Positions 44,916 through 52,775 of a DNA stretch of 64,000 nt are shown here, one piece after another (positions within the stretch are counted from its first letter, which is position 1; each line of letters opens with the position of its first letter). The position numbers and the translations under genes are program-made. The stretch lies in assembly GCF_024459955.1 (NCBI RefSeq), contig NZ_JANFXK010000012.1:62001-126000 (forward strand), written 5' to 3'. This DNA is from Anaerovorax odorimutans. Its GTDB lineage: Bacteria; Bacillota; Clostridia; Peptostreptococcales; Anaerovoracaceae. The notes below the pieces were generated by a model. It saw only the letters and a program-made list of their open reading frames with translations. It ran no database searches and was not told the DNA's origin.

Positions 44916-46376
44916 ATGAAGATCATAGAGAAAATAAAAGAACATAAGCTTCACAAACCGGATTTGAGCGGGCAAACGGTCAGGGCCGCCTTTGCGGCGA
45001 GAACATCCAGGCATGGAGCCTACAGCATAGCAGCAATTGTTCTGGTGCTGGTTATCGCAGTCGTAGTCAATCTTCTCGCAGGGCAGCTGCCTTCGAATAT
45101 TCGCAATCTGGATATCAGCAGCAACAAGGTTTACGAGATTTCCGATACCAGCAGGGCGTTTCTCAAAAAGCTCGATCACGATGTAAAAATAACGGTTATC
45201 GCAGAAGACGCTTCCATTGATGACAGGCTGAAAACGTTCCTGGAAAAATATGCTTCCCTTTCAGATCGCATTAAGATGACTACGGTCGATCCGGTGCTGC
45301 ATCCTTCGATTTTGACGGATTATGATACGCAGGCAGAGACGATTGTTGTGGAGTGTGAGGACACCGGTCTTTCTTCCGTCATCAGCTTTTCCGACATTTT
45401 GGTAGCGGATACCTCGTATTATTATACCGAAAGCAGCAGTTCCCTCGCGTCCTTTGACGGCGACGGACAGCTGACCGGGGCCATCAATCAGGTTACCGGA
45501 CGGGAGACCAAAAAGCTTTATGCGTCTGAGGGTCACGGCGAAGCAGAGCTGTCTTCCTCCATCACCAATATGATGAAGAAATCCGGGATCACCGTGGAAG
45601 CTCTCAATCTACTGATGAGTGGTTCCATTCCGGAGGATTGCGATATGCTGCTGATAAACGGGCCGACATCGGACCTGAGCGAAGCAGAAAGCACGCAGCT
45701 GGATCAGTATATAAAGAAGGGCGGAAGTGTGATGCTTCTCATGTCCGAGCAGGGACCGGAGACGGGAAATCTGATCAACCTGCTGGAGAGTTATAAGATC
45801 ACTATGGAAAAAGGCTACATTGCGGACATGCAGAGGTGCTATCAGGGAAATTACTATTATATCTTCCCCAACGTGGCTGCCAGCGGCGATATGGCGCAGA
45901 ATCTCAGCTCAGGAATGGTGCTTGCGGCTAACAGCAGAGGCTTTACGCTGGGTGAGGACAGTGAAGAAATCGCCCTTTCCTCTTTCCTGGAAACATCAGA
46001 AAACGGATACGCCGTGTCAACGGACAGCGAAAAGCAGGGAACCTACGGAATCGCGGCTAAAGCGGTCTATACGGCACAGGCGGAAAACGACGGCCAGGTG
46101 GTAAACGGCAGTCTGACGGTCTACGGCTCCAATTCCATCATTGACGAAAGCATAACTGAAGCCTTCGCCAGTCTGGACAATAAAAACCTCTTCATGAATT
46201 CGGTGGTTTCAGCCATCGGAGATATGGACAATTTGTCCATAGACGCAAAAAGCATGCAGGTTCAATACAATACCGTGCAGTACGGGGGCTATATCAGCGT
46301 TGTTCTGATCTTTATTATCCCCATCATCGTATTGATTGTCGGTTTCGTATGCTGGATGAGGCGCCGGAAAGCGTAA
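44916..46376 (+). CDS. GldG-like auxiliary membrane protein of ABC system
   Basis: 486 residues: basic N-terminus, membrane helix (about 35-56), a large extracytoplasmic domain (about 60-455) of the GldG/ABC-type-uncharacterised family with NKVYEISDTSRAFLKKLDHD, LTGAINQVTGRETKKLYASEGHGE and LLINGPTSDLSEAESTQLDQYI, and a C-terminal helix (about 456-480). It would form part of the export complex on the outer face. GGGGGTGCGG precedes the ATG, 11 bp after the permease. Confidence 0.85.
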   Translation: MKIIEKIKEHKLHKPDLSGQTVRAAFAARTSRHGAYSIAAIVLVLVIAVVVNLLAGQLPSNIRNLDISSNKVYEISDTSRAFLKKLDHDVKITVIAEDASIDDRLKTFLEKYASLSDRIKMTTVDPVLHPSILTDYDTQAETIVVECEDTGLSSVISFSDILVADTSYYYTESSSSLASFDGDGQLTGAINQVTGRETKKLYASEGHGEAELSSSITNMMKKSGITVEALNLLMSGSIPEDCDMLLINGPTSDLSEAESTQLDQYIKKGGSVMLLMSEQGPETGNLINLLESYKITMEKGYIADMQRCYQGNYYYIFPNVAASGDMAQNLSSGMVLAANSRGFTLGEDSEEIALSSFLETSENGYAVSTDSEKQGTYGIAAKAVYTAQAENDGQVVNGSLTVYGSNSIIDESITEAFASLDNKNLFMNSVVSAIGDMDNLSIDAKSMQVQYNTVQYGGYISVVLIFIIPIIVLIVGFVCWMRRRKA

Positions 46377-46389
46377 GGAAGGAGGCATT

Positions 46390-47289
46390 ATGACAAAGAA
46401 AAAGCAGATAACGCTGCTCCTTCTGGTGCTGGCCGTGCTGCTGGCGGCCTATCTGGGGCTGAAGGCTTATAACGACTGGAGCTATAAAAAGGAGGCGGAG
46501 AAAACATCCGAAAACTTGACCGTTACGGATTTGAATACGGATAACATCCGAACGATCCGCTATACGGACGGAAGCGACACCGTGGCCTTTGAAAAGAAAA
46601 ACGGGGTCTGGTACTATACGGCGGATGAAGCGCTGCCGCTTAAGCAAAGCTGTGCCGAAGAAGCGGTCAGCAGCTTTTGCGGCGTAACCGGGAGCCGAAA
46701 GCTTTCCCATGGGGATTCGGCGGACGATTACGGGCTTTCGGAACCGAGCTATACGGTTGTGCTGACGGATGCAAAGGGGAAGGAGACAGAGGTGGATATC
46801 GGAAACAGTACAGGCAGCGATTATTATCTTACCGCCGATGGAGGAGCTACGATATATACAGTCAGCAGCACCATACTGGATTCTCTGATCTTTGATACGG
46901 ATTCGATGATACAGAACGAAACCTTCCCGGATATCGATAGCCCAACCCTGAACTCCTTTACTGTAAAACAGAATGGGAAGACTTTAGTCAGCTGCTCCGG
47001 CGACGATGAGGATCTTTCCTCTTACGGAAGCGAGCTGTCCGGGATTTCTCTGGACACCTGCGTCAATTATAAGGCGGGTTCCCAGGAACTGGAGCAATAC
47101 GGGCTCGATCAAAAGACGCGCAAAGAAATGACAGCCGTATATGAGGACTCGGACAAAGAAAAGACGCAAACCTTCTATATGGGAACCGTCTTTACGGAAG
47201 AAGATACCGACTATGCGTACATGCAGCTGGAGGGTTCTGAAATGGTATACAAGGTATTTGTATCCGATGTGGAAAAAATTTTGAATTAA
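46390..47289 (+). CDS. DUF4340 domain membrane-anchored protein
   Basis: 299 residues with an N-terminal signal anchor (about 6-25) and an extracellular DUF4340 region: repeated beta modules such as TIRYTDGSDTVAFEKKNGVW, GLSEPSYTVVLTDAKGKETE and DIGNSTGSDYYLTADGGATI. DUF4340 proteins regularly end GldAFG-type operons, so it is probably a subunit or cargo-handling partner of the complex. AGGAAGGAGGC precedes the ATG. The operon ends in a strong terminator. Confidence 0.85.
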   Translation: MTKKKQITLLLLVLAVLLAAYLGLKAYNDWSYKKEAEKTSENLTVTDLNTDNIRTIRYTDGSDTVAFEKKNGVWYYTADEALPLKQSCAEEAVSSFCGVTGSRKLSHGDSADDYGLSEPSYTVVLTDAKGKETEVDIGNSTGSDYYLTADGGATIYTVSSTILDSLIFDTDSMIQNETFPDIDSPTLNSFTVKQNGKTLVSCSGDDEDLSSYGSELSGISLDTCVNYKAGSQELEQYGLDQKTRKEMTAVYEDSDKEKTQTFYMGTVFTEEDTDYAYMQLEGSEMVYKVFVSDVEKILN

Positions 47290-47323
47290 GAAGACTCGAG
47301 GCGCAGATGTACGGGCACATAGA

Positions 47324-47360
47324 AAAGGAGTGGGCGATCTTTTAATGACCCCACTCCTTT
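47324..47360. terminator. bidirectional terminator, ABC operon / flavoprotein gene
   Basis: A perfect 11-bp stem AAAGGAGTGGG (47324-47334) / CCCACTCCTTT (47350-47360) between convergent genes. Confidence 0.75.
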
Positions 47361-47365
47361 ATGGT

Positions 47366-47911
47366 TTAGAAATTCCGGCCGATCTCTTCAATCTGCGGAA
47401 GACTCCCGGTAGAAAGGATATCGCCTTTTCCGCAGACCCCGGTAACATAAAAACATCCGCGGTCGTCCCAGTCCATATAAGAAACGGATTGGGAATAGGA
47501 GTTGATGATACCATCGAAGATTGAGCTTTCTTCCATTTCGCCGCAGACCAGCAGCATGGATTCCCGGATCGGCAGCTGTTTTTCTCCTATGAGAAAGGAA
47601 TAGAACTTGTCAATAATCGCCTTTAGATAGGTAGGGAAGGTAAACCAGTAAATGGGCGTGGAAAAAACGATGGCATCGGCTTTTTCCATCAGTTTGGCCA
47701 CCTGATTAAAATCATCCTCCTGCACACAGGCCTGTCCATTGCTGTAGCAGGCCTCGCAGGCTGTGCAGCCGCCGACCTTCAGCTGCGCTGCGGCTACCTT
47801 TGTGACTTTGTGGCCCGCGCTTTCGGCTCCGCGGATAAATGCGTCCGCCATCAGGTCACTGTTTCCGCCCTGGCGGGGACTTCCGGTAAGTACCAATATA
47901 TTCTTGCTCAT
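47366..47911 (-). CDS. NAD(P)H-dependent flavin reductase / iron-sulfur flavoprotein-like
   Basis: 181-residue flavodoxin-fold protein. FMN phosphate loop VLTGSPRQGGNSDLM (about 6-20), a Cys-rich loop GGCTACEACYSNGQACVQEDD (about 47-67) as in iron-sulfur flavoproteins, and the flavin-contact TPIYWFTFPTYLKAIIDKFY. ATG 47911 follows GGAGGT on the minus strand; the ATG five codons earlier overlaps that site. It would reduce quinones or other acceptors in the anaerobic cytoplasm. Intact relative of the pseudogene at 35031. Confidence 0.85.
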   Translation of the reverse strand: MSKNILVLTGSPRQGGNSDLMADAFIRGAESAGHKVTKVAAAQLKVGGCTACEACYSNGQACVQEDDFNQVAKLMEKADAIVFSTPIYWFTFPTYLKAIIDKFYSFLIGEKQLPIRESMLLVCGEMEESSIFDGIINSYSQSVSYMDWDDRGCFYVTGVCGKGDILSTGSLPQIEEIGRNF

Positions 47912-48094
47912 AACGTTTACCTCCATAATGCTTTTCTGTTATTATACAACATCGGCGCTAAAGCAGGAAGGGGCTGCGGCGGATTTTCGCGAAGCTGTTT
48001 TTTAAAAACCGCATATTGAGACCGGCCAATATGGTTGCTCCGACCCGCTTTTTATGATAGACTATATCGTTAAAGAATATAAGGAGTGACAGAC

Positions 48095-49516
48095 ATGAAA
48101 CGAAAAGATACGGACAAAAATGAGGAACTCACACAGGATATAAAGGTAACGGAAGAAACAGCCCTGGGAACGCAGCCGGTAGGACGGCTGCTTTTTAAAC
48201 TGGCGCTTCCGGCCATCACGGCTCAGATCATCAATGTGCTGTACAATATGGTGGACCGGATGTTTATCGGCCATATCGCAGAAGTGGGGGCAAAGGCCCT
48301 GACCGGAGTGGGCGTCACCATGCCGGTAATTATGGCTGTTTCGGCTTTCGCAGCGCTGGTGAGCATGGGAGGCGCTCCGAGAGCGTCGATCATGATGGGG
48401 AGAAAAAAGAAAGAGGAGGCAGAAACGATTCTGGGAAACTGCTTCGTTATGCTGATCGGAATCGCAGTGATTTTGACGGCAGTGATTCTTCTTTTCGGCA
48501 GAGACATCCTGCTGCTGTTCGGGGCCAGCGAGAATACCATCGGATATGCCATGGAATATCTGAATATCTACGCCATTGGGACCATCTTCGTACAGCTGGC
48601 TCTGGGGCTCAATGCTTTTATTACAACTCAGGGATATGCGACCACCAGCATGTTTACCGTACTGATCGGAGCCTTTCTCAATTTGATTCTGGACCCGATC
48701 TTCATCTTTGCCCTGGACATGGGCGTAAAAGGGGCGGCGCTGGCTACGATCATTTCCCAGGCAGTCTCAGCGATCTGGGTACTCCACTTTCTGACCTCAA
48801 AAAAGCCTTATCTCAGGCTGCGGCTTCGCTACATGAAGGTGAGCGCCAGAGTGGTTCTGCCCTGTCTGGCATTAGGCCTATCGCCTTTTATCATGCAGTT
48901 TACGGAGAGTGTCATTGCCGTATGTTTCAATACGTCGCTGCTGAAATACGGCGGGGATCTGGCCGTAGGCGCCATGACCATCCTCATAACGGTCATGCAG
49001 TTCGCCATGCTGCCCATGCAGGGGCTGACTCAGGGCGCCCAGCCCATTATCAGCTACAATTATGGAGCCCTGGACTACAAGCGCGTGAGACGGGCTTTCC
49101 GGCTGTTGCTCATTTCCTGCCTTACTTACTCCACTGTGCTGTGGGCCGTATGCATGTTCCTGCCGCAGTTGTTCATACATATGTTTACCAATGATGCTCA
49201 TCTGGTGGCCATTAGTATCTGGGCCATACGCATCTATATGGCTTCGGCGCTGCTGTTCGGCATACAGATCGCCTGCCAGCAGACGTTCATTGCCCTGGGG
49301 AACGCCAAGACGTCCATTTTTCTGGCTGTGCTGCGAAAGATCATTCTGCTGATCCCGTTGATCTTCATATTGCCGCAGTTTTTGGACGATCGGGTGATGG
49401 CCGTATTTCTGGCAGAGCCCATCGCTGATTTCTGTGCGGTCTGCACCACAGGGACCATGTTTTACCGCTACTTTAAAAAGCTTACGAAACAAGATCCGGA
49501 AGAGGAAAAAGAATAG
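48095..49516 (+). CDS. MATE-family multidrug exporter
   Basis: 473-residue antiporter with 12 membrane segments in two bundles. MATE hallmarks: LALPAITAQIINVLYNMVDRMFIGH (about 33-57), GAPRASIMMGRKK, GAFLNLILDPIFIFALDMGVKGAALAT and in the second half ITVMQFAMLPMQGLTQGAQPIISYNYGA. Exports cationic drugs or metabolites by Na+ or H+ exchange. ATG 48095 is preceded by AAGGAG. Its stop is one base from the convergent kinase gene's stop. Confidence 0.9.
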   Translation: MKRKDTDKNEELTQDIKVTEETALGTQPVGRLLFKLALPAITAQIINVLYNMVDRMFIGHIAEVGAKALTGVGVTMPVIMAVSAFAALVSMGGAPRASIMMGRKKKEEAETILGNCFVMLIGIAVILTAVILLFGRDILLLFGASENTIGYAMEYLNIYAIGTIFVQLALGLNAFITTQGYATTSMFTVLIGAFLNLILDPIFIFALDMGVKGAALATIISQAVSAIWVLHFLTSKKPYLRLRLRYMKVSARVVLPCLALGLSPFIMQFTESVIAVCFNTSLLKYGGDLAVGAMTILITVMQFAMLPMQGLTQGAQPIISYNYGALDYKRVRRAFRLLLISCLTYSTVLWAVCMFLPQLFIHMFTNDAHLVAISIWAIRIYMASALLFGIQIACQQTFIALGNAKTSIFLAVLRKIILLIPLIFILPQFLDDRVMAVFLAEPIADFCAVCTTGTMFYRYFKKLTKQDPEEEKE

Positions 49517-49517
49517 C

Positions 49518-50399
49518 CTATTTCTTGTCCTTCAGAACCTGGGAGAGGTAAGAGCGGAAGGCGGGCAGATCGTCTTTTTCCGCATAGCTGTCCAAAACCA
49601 GCAGAATGTGACGCAGATCGTGGCGGGCGGTACGGCCCTTTTCGATCTGCTGCAAAAGATCTTCATATTGTTTTTTCTGATGCTCCGTCTGGATTTCCGC
49701 CATACGGAGCTTTTCCTTTATTTCTGCCATATCGACGGTCTCGCTTAGCATTCGCAGAATCAGGTAGTAGGTCAGAAAGGTGGCAAAGATCCAAATAAAG
49801 GGGAACATAGGTGCGGAAACGCGAACCGAATCGGAGAACCCTCCGTACACGAAGGTAAGCATCAAATGAAAGCAGAGAAAGAACAGGCCGGGAATAAACC
49901 ACAGATATTTCCAGAAATCAAACTCTTCCGTCTTATCGATAAGTGGCTTTAGCAGGCGGACTACAAAGAGGCAGATGAGCGGGAAGGTGACCAGAGTCAG
50001 ACAGCATTTCCCCAATATTGTGGCTTCAAGGGAAGTATGCGTGTCTTTCAGAAAAGTAAACAAATTCGTAGATTTTACCACCAGATGTATGATGTCCGTA
50101 TAGCTTTTGAGGATGAACAGGATGAATAAGTTTACGATTTTTCTTTTTTTACAGAAAAAACAGCAGATGAGCGCAGCCAGCCCCATGTAAGGAACAATGG
50201 AGATGGACAGCGAAGCCTTCAAAACTCCTTTGGACAGGAAAGGACTGCTGGTAAAAAAAACAATGGCAAAATAGAACAGCGTACAGGGTATATTGATGCG
50301 ATTGGAGAAACGGAGCCTGTCTCTTAAAGGCAGAAGAAAAAGAATCAGAATCGGCAGCATTTCCTGAAGATCGCACAACACAATATAAATAAAACTCAT
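49518..50399 (-). CDS. AgrC-like sensor protein with phosphoacceptor His but no ATPase domain
   Basis: 293 residues: about six membrane helices (1-225), a coiled linker, and the dimerisation/phosphoacceptor helix with TARHDLRHILLVL (His260), which is the GHKL/SpoOB-type acceptor. The chain ends 33 residues after the His, so the catalytic GHKL ATPase domain is missing. It begins with ATG overlapping the stop of the upstream kinase (ATGA), which it resembles along the whole membrane part (YYLILRMLSET versus YYLILYMLSET). The gene abuts the MATE gene's 3' end with one base between stops, so the ATPase domain may have been lost by deletion, or the partner supplies it. Confidence 0.82.
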   Translation of the reverse strand: MSFIYIVLCDLQEMLPILILFLLPLRDRLRFSNRINIPCTLFYFAIVFFTSSPFLSKGVLKASLSISIVPYMGLAALICCFFCKKRKIVNLFILFILKSYTDIIHLVVKSTNLFTFLKDTHTSLEATILGKCCLTLVTFPLICLFVVRLLKPLIDKTEEFDFWKYLWFIPGLFFLCFHLMLTFVYGGFSDSVRVSAPMFPFIWIFATFLTYYLILRMLSETVDMAEIKEKLRMAEIQTEHQKKQYEDLLQQIEKGRTARHDLRHILLVLDSYAEKDDLPAFRSYLSQVLKDKK

Positions 50400-51724
50400 T
50401 GCTTTTCCTCCCGTTTCATATCATAAATCATAACTTCCGCGGTAAAAATCTGCTTATCATAGGAAAAACGCACAAAGCCATCATGTTTTTCAACAATGTT
50501 TCGCACGGAAACGGTTCCCAGCCCATTTCCGCTGTGGCGGGAAGAGAGGAAACCATCCTCATTTTCCAATATTGTTCCGCTGAAACTGTTTTTAACGGAC
50601 AGCAGCAGCTTTAGCTCTGACAGTTCCAAACGGATTTCTATGAAGGCATCGCCTTCGGTCCGGCGCAGGCAGGCCTGCAGGGCGTTTTCCAGCAAATTCC
50701 CAAGCAGGATGGTTATTTCGATGTCGGACATAAAAATATCTTCGGTGACATTGGCCTGAAGCACTGTGCCCAGCTGCTGTTCCTTGTACTGGCTCAGATA
50801 GTGACGGAGGATGGTGTCCACCGTATAGTTATCGCAGACCGGCGTCCCCGTCGTCTGTGTCATCTGCTCCAGGTACCCTTCAATGCAGGAGCGGATTTCC
50901 TCTGCGTCTCCGGCTTCGGCCAGCTGCTGTAGATGGGTCAGCGGCGTGAGGATTTCCTTTCTGATTTCTTCCGCCCGATCAATATCCTGGAGATAAAGGG
51001 CGCTGCGAATATCCGACTGTATCTGCGTGATGCGCATTTCTTCTTTGAGACTGGTATATTTTAACGTTTCGCTGAGCATGTACAGAATCAGATAATAGGT
51101 GACGAAGGTTATGAAAAACCAGATATAAGGAGGCACCGCGGTCGCTGCAGCAGACGGAATCAGCTGTTCCGAATAGCCCGGCATGATGCCCAGACGAAAA
51201 ATAAAATAGAAGGAGAGGGGCACAAGCCACAGGTTTTTCCAAAAATCCATGGAAAAGGTCTGCTGGGCAATGGGCCGCAGCAGACGGTTGAGGAAAAGAT
51301 AGATCAGCGGCGCAGTCAATATGAGGTGGGCGGTTTCTAAAAGATCGCAGGAAAGACCGCTGGCAGCACCGAGCAGCTGTGAACTGAGCTGGATCGTATC
51401 CAGGTAATTTTTTATGACCAGAATGAAAAAAACGCATACGCTCCTGCGGCTTTTGGAGAGCAGCAGGCAGACACAGGCAGTTATGGCCAGATGGAGAATT
51501 GAGAACAGGAAACGGAAATGGGAATAAAGCAGCTGAAATTCCGGATAATGTATGAAATTGATGCCCACAAAGATCAAAAGCGACAGCATTACCAGATATC
51601 CGGCGCAGATGCATATGGTTTTGAAGATGGAAAAGCACAGCTGGCTGTTGAAGGTCAATAAAAAAAGAAGAAGCCAGGGCACATCCTCTTCCATTATATG
51701 AATTATGATTGATAGTAGGGACAC
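50396..51724 (-). CDS. AgrC-like sensor with GHKL ATPase domain but no phosphoacceptor His
   Basis: 442 residues: six or so membrane helices (about 15-225), coiled linker, then a degenerate acceptor helix AEEIRKEILTPLTHL in which Lys256 stands where the neighbouring paralogue has His. The GHKL ATPase domain is complete: N box GNLLENALQA (about 342-351) and G box SGNGLGTVSV (about 399-407). Start is GTG 51724 after AAGGAG. Encoded between the LytTR regulator and the His-containing paralogue, it could phosphorylate that paralogue in a heterodimer (inference). Confidence 0.85.
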   Translation of the reverse strand: MSLLSIIIHIMEEDVPWLLLFLLTFNSQLCFSIFKTICICAGYLVMLSLLIFVGINFIHYPEFQLLYSHFRFLFSILHLAITACVCLLLSKSRRSVCVFFILVIKNYLDTIQLSSQLLGAASGLSCDLLETAHLILTAPLIYLFLNRLLRPIAQQTFSMDFWKNLWLVPLSFYFIFRLGIMPGYSEQLIPSAAATAVPPYIWFFITFVTYYLILYMLSETLKYTSLKEEMRITQIQSDIRSALYLQDIDRAEEIRKEILTPLTHLQQLAEAGDAEEIRSCIEGYLEQMTQTTGTPVCDNYTVDTILRHYLSQYKEQQLGTVLQANVTEDIFMSDIEITILLGNLLENALQACLRRTEGDAFIEIRLELSELKLLLSVKNSFSGTILENEDGFLSSRHSGNGLGTVSVRNIVEKHDGFVRFSYDKQIFTAEVMIYDMKREEKQ

Positions 51725-51767
51725 GCGCAGCTCTCCTTTTCCAATTTAAAAACAATATTCCCTACTT

Positions 51768-52496
51768 TCAGGGCTTTGACTCTTTTTCCAGACGATAAAA
51801 TTCATAATCCGCGTATTTCTGCCGGATATCCGTTTTACGATTGCGGGTGATGGGCATGATGTCGCCGTTCTTGAGGATAAACTCATAACCCTTGAGCGCG
51901 GCCACATGGTCCATGTTGACGATACAGTTGCGGTAGCAATTGAGAAACTGGGGATATGGTTCCAGCAGTTTGGAAAAATCGGAAAAGCTCATGTAGCTTT
52001 TTACCACGCGCACAGGCGTATGGATTTGTATGTAATGATTGTGATAATCCGTATAAATAATATTATCCAGACGAATCTTCACATAAGTACGGCTTTCCTT
52101 GACTACAATATAACGGCTTTTATTGGATAGCTCTTCCATACAGCGATCCATTGTCTCATGAAAACGGTCGTAATCATAAGGCTTTACCAGATAATCAAAA
52201 GCCTGAACCGAATAGCCGTTGACTGCGTAATCGGTGCTGATGGTGGAGAATACAATCAGGTTGTCATAGCCGCGGTCTCGCAGGCTGCGGGCCAGATCCA
52301 GGCCATTCATATCCTTCATGAAAATATCCAAAAATAGCACGTCGAAAAACGGAGGCTGTAGGTCATCCAGCAACTTGCTGCCGCTTTCATAGGCGCGGAT
52401 ATCGGCGCGAAGAAAATGTTCATCGCAATATTTTGTGATAAAACCTGACAGCTTCTGAGCTTCTGATTCTAAATCATCTACAATAGCAATATTCAA
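51768..52496 (-). CDS. LytTR-family response regulator (AgrA/VirR type)
   Basis: 242-residue two-component regulator. Receiver (about 1-120) with IAIVDDLESEA, phosphoacceptor in LFLDIFMKDMNG and the Lys in FDYLVKPYD; LytTR DNA-binding domain (about 135-235) with IIYTDYHNHYIQIHT and FLNCYRNCIVNMDHVAAL. The start is taken as TTG at 52496, 7 bases after AGGAGGT; the ATG eight codons upstream would place that site inside the gene. First gene of the regulator-kinase-kinase operon. No AgrD-like peptide or AgrB gene is visible nearby. Targets unknown; the divergent-side lipoprotein and MATE genes are candidates. Confidence 0.88.
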   Translation of the reverse strand: MNIAIVDDLESEAQKLSGFITKYCDEHFLRADIRAYESGSKLLDDLQPPFFDVLFLDIFMKDMNGLDLARSLRDRGYDNLIVFSTISTDYAVNGYSVQAFDYLVKPYDYDRFHETMDRCMEELSNKSRYIVVKESRTYVKIRLDNIIYTDYHNHYIQIHTPVRVVKSYMSFSDFSKLLEPYPQFLNCYRNCIVNMDHVAALKGYEFILKNGDIMPITRNRKTDIRQKYADYEFYRLEKESKP

Positions 52497-52534
52497 AAAA
52501 TAACCTCCTGTCAAAAGCAAAATATGTTATATCT

Positions 52535-52563
52535 ATTTTATCATACAAGCAGGTAGGTGCAAA
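52535..52563 (-). promoter_or_regulatory. promoter of the LytTR two-component operon
   Basis: On the minus strand TTTGCA (52563-52558), 17-bp spacer, TAAAAT (52540-52535), 38 bp before the TTG start. Confidence 0.55.
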
Positions 52564-52720
52564 GAAACTGAGTTTGCCAATTATGGTAAAAAGAGAATTG
52601 AAATAGTAAAATCTGAAAAATGAGAAACAAAAATGGGCTGTCGTATTAAGGGGAAAAACAAAGAAAATTAAAAAATTTCGCGATTTATATTGGAAACCGG
52701 CCTGATGGCAGCCAACTATC

Positions 52721-52767
52721 ATAAAAAGAGGCTTGCCGCATCCGTTTTTTACTGATGCAACAGGCCC
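52721..52767 (-). terminator. terminator of the lipoprotein gene
   Basis: On the minus strand a 13-position stem with one mismatch (52766-52754 with 52742-52730, including GCATC/GATGC), followed by TCTTTTTAT. It lies directly after the stop at 52776. Confidence 0.7.
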
Positions 52768-52775
52768 TTTTTGTT

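Noticed and set aside
52474-52722. 82-codon minus-strand frame upstream of the LytTR gene as an AgrD-like signal precursor
   Set aside because: It runs through the promoter, overlaps the regulator start in another frame and has no peptide-precursor features or ribosome site.
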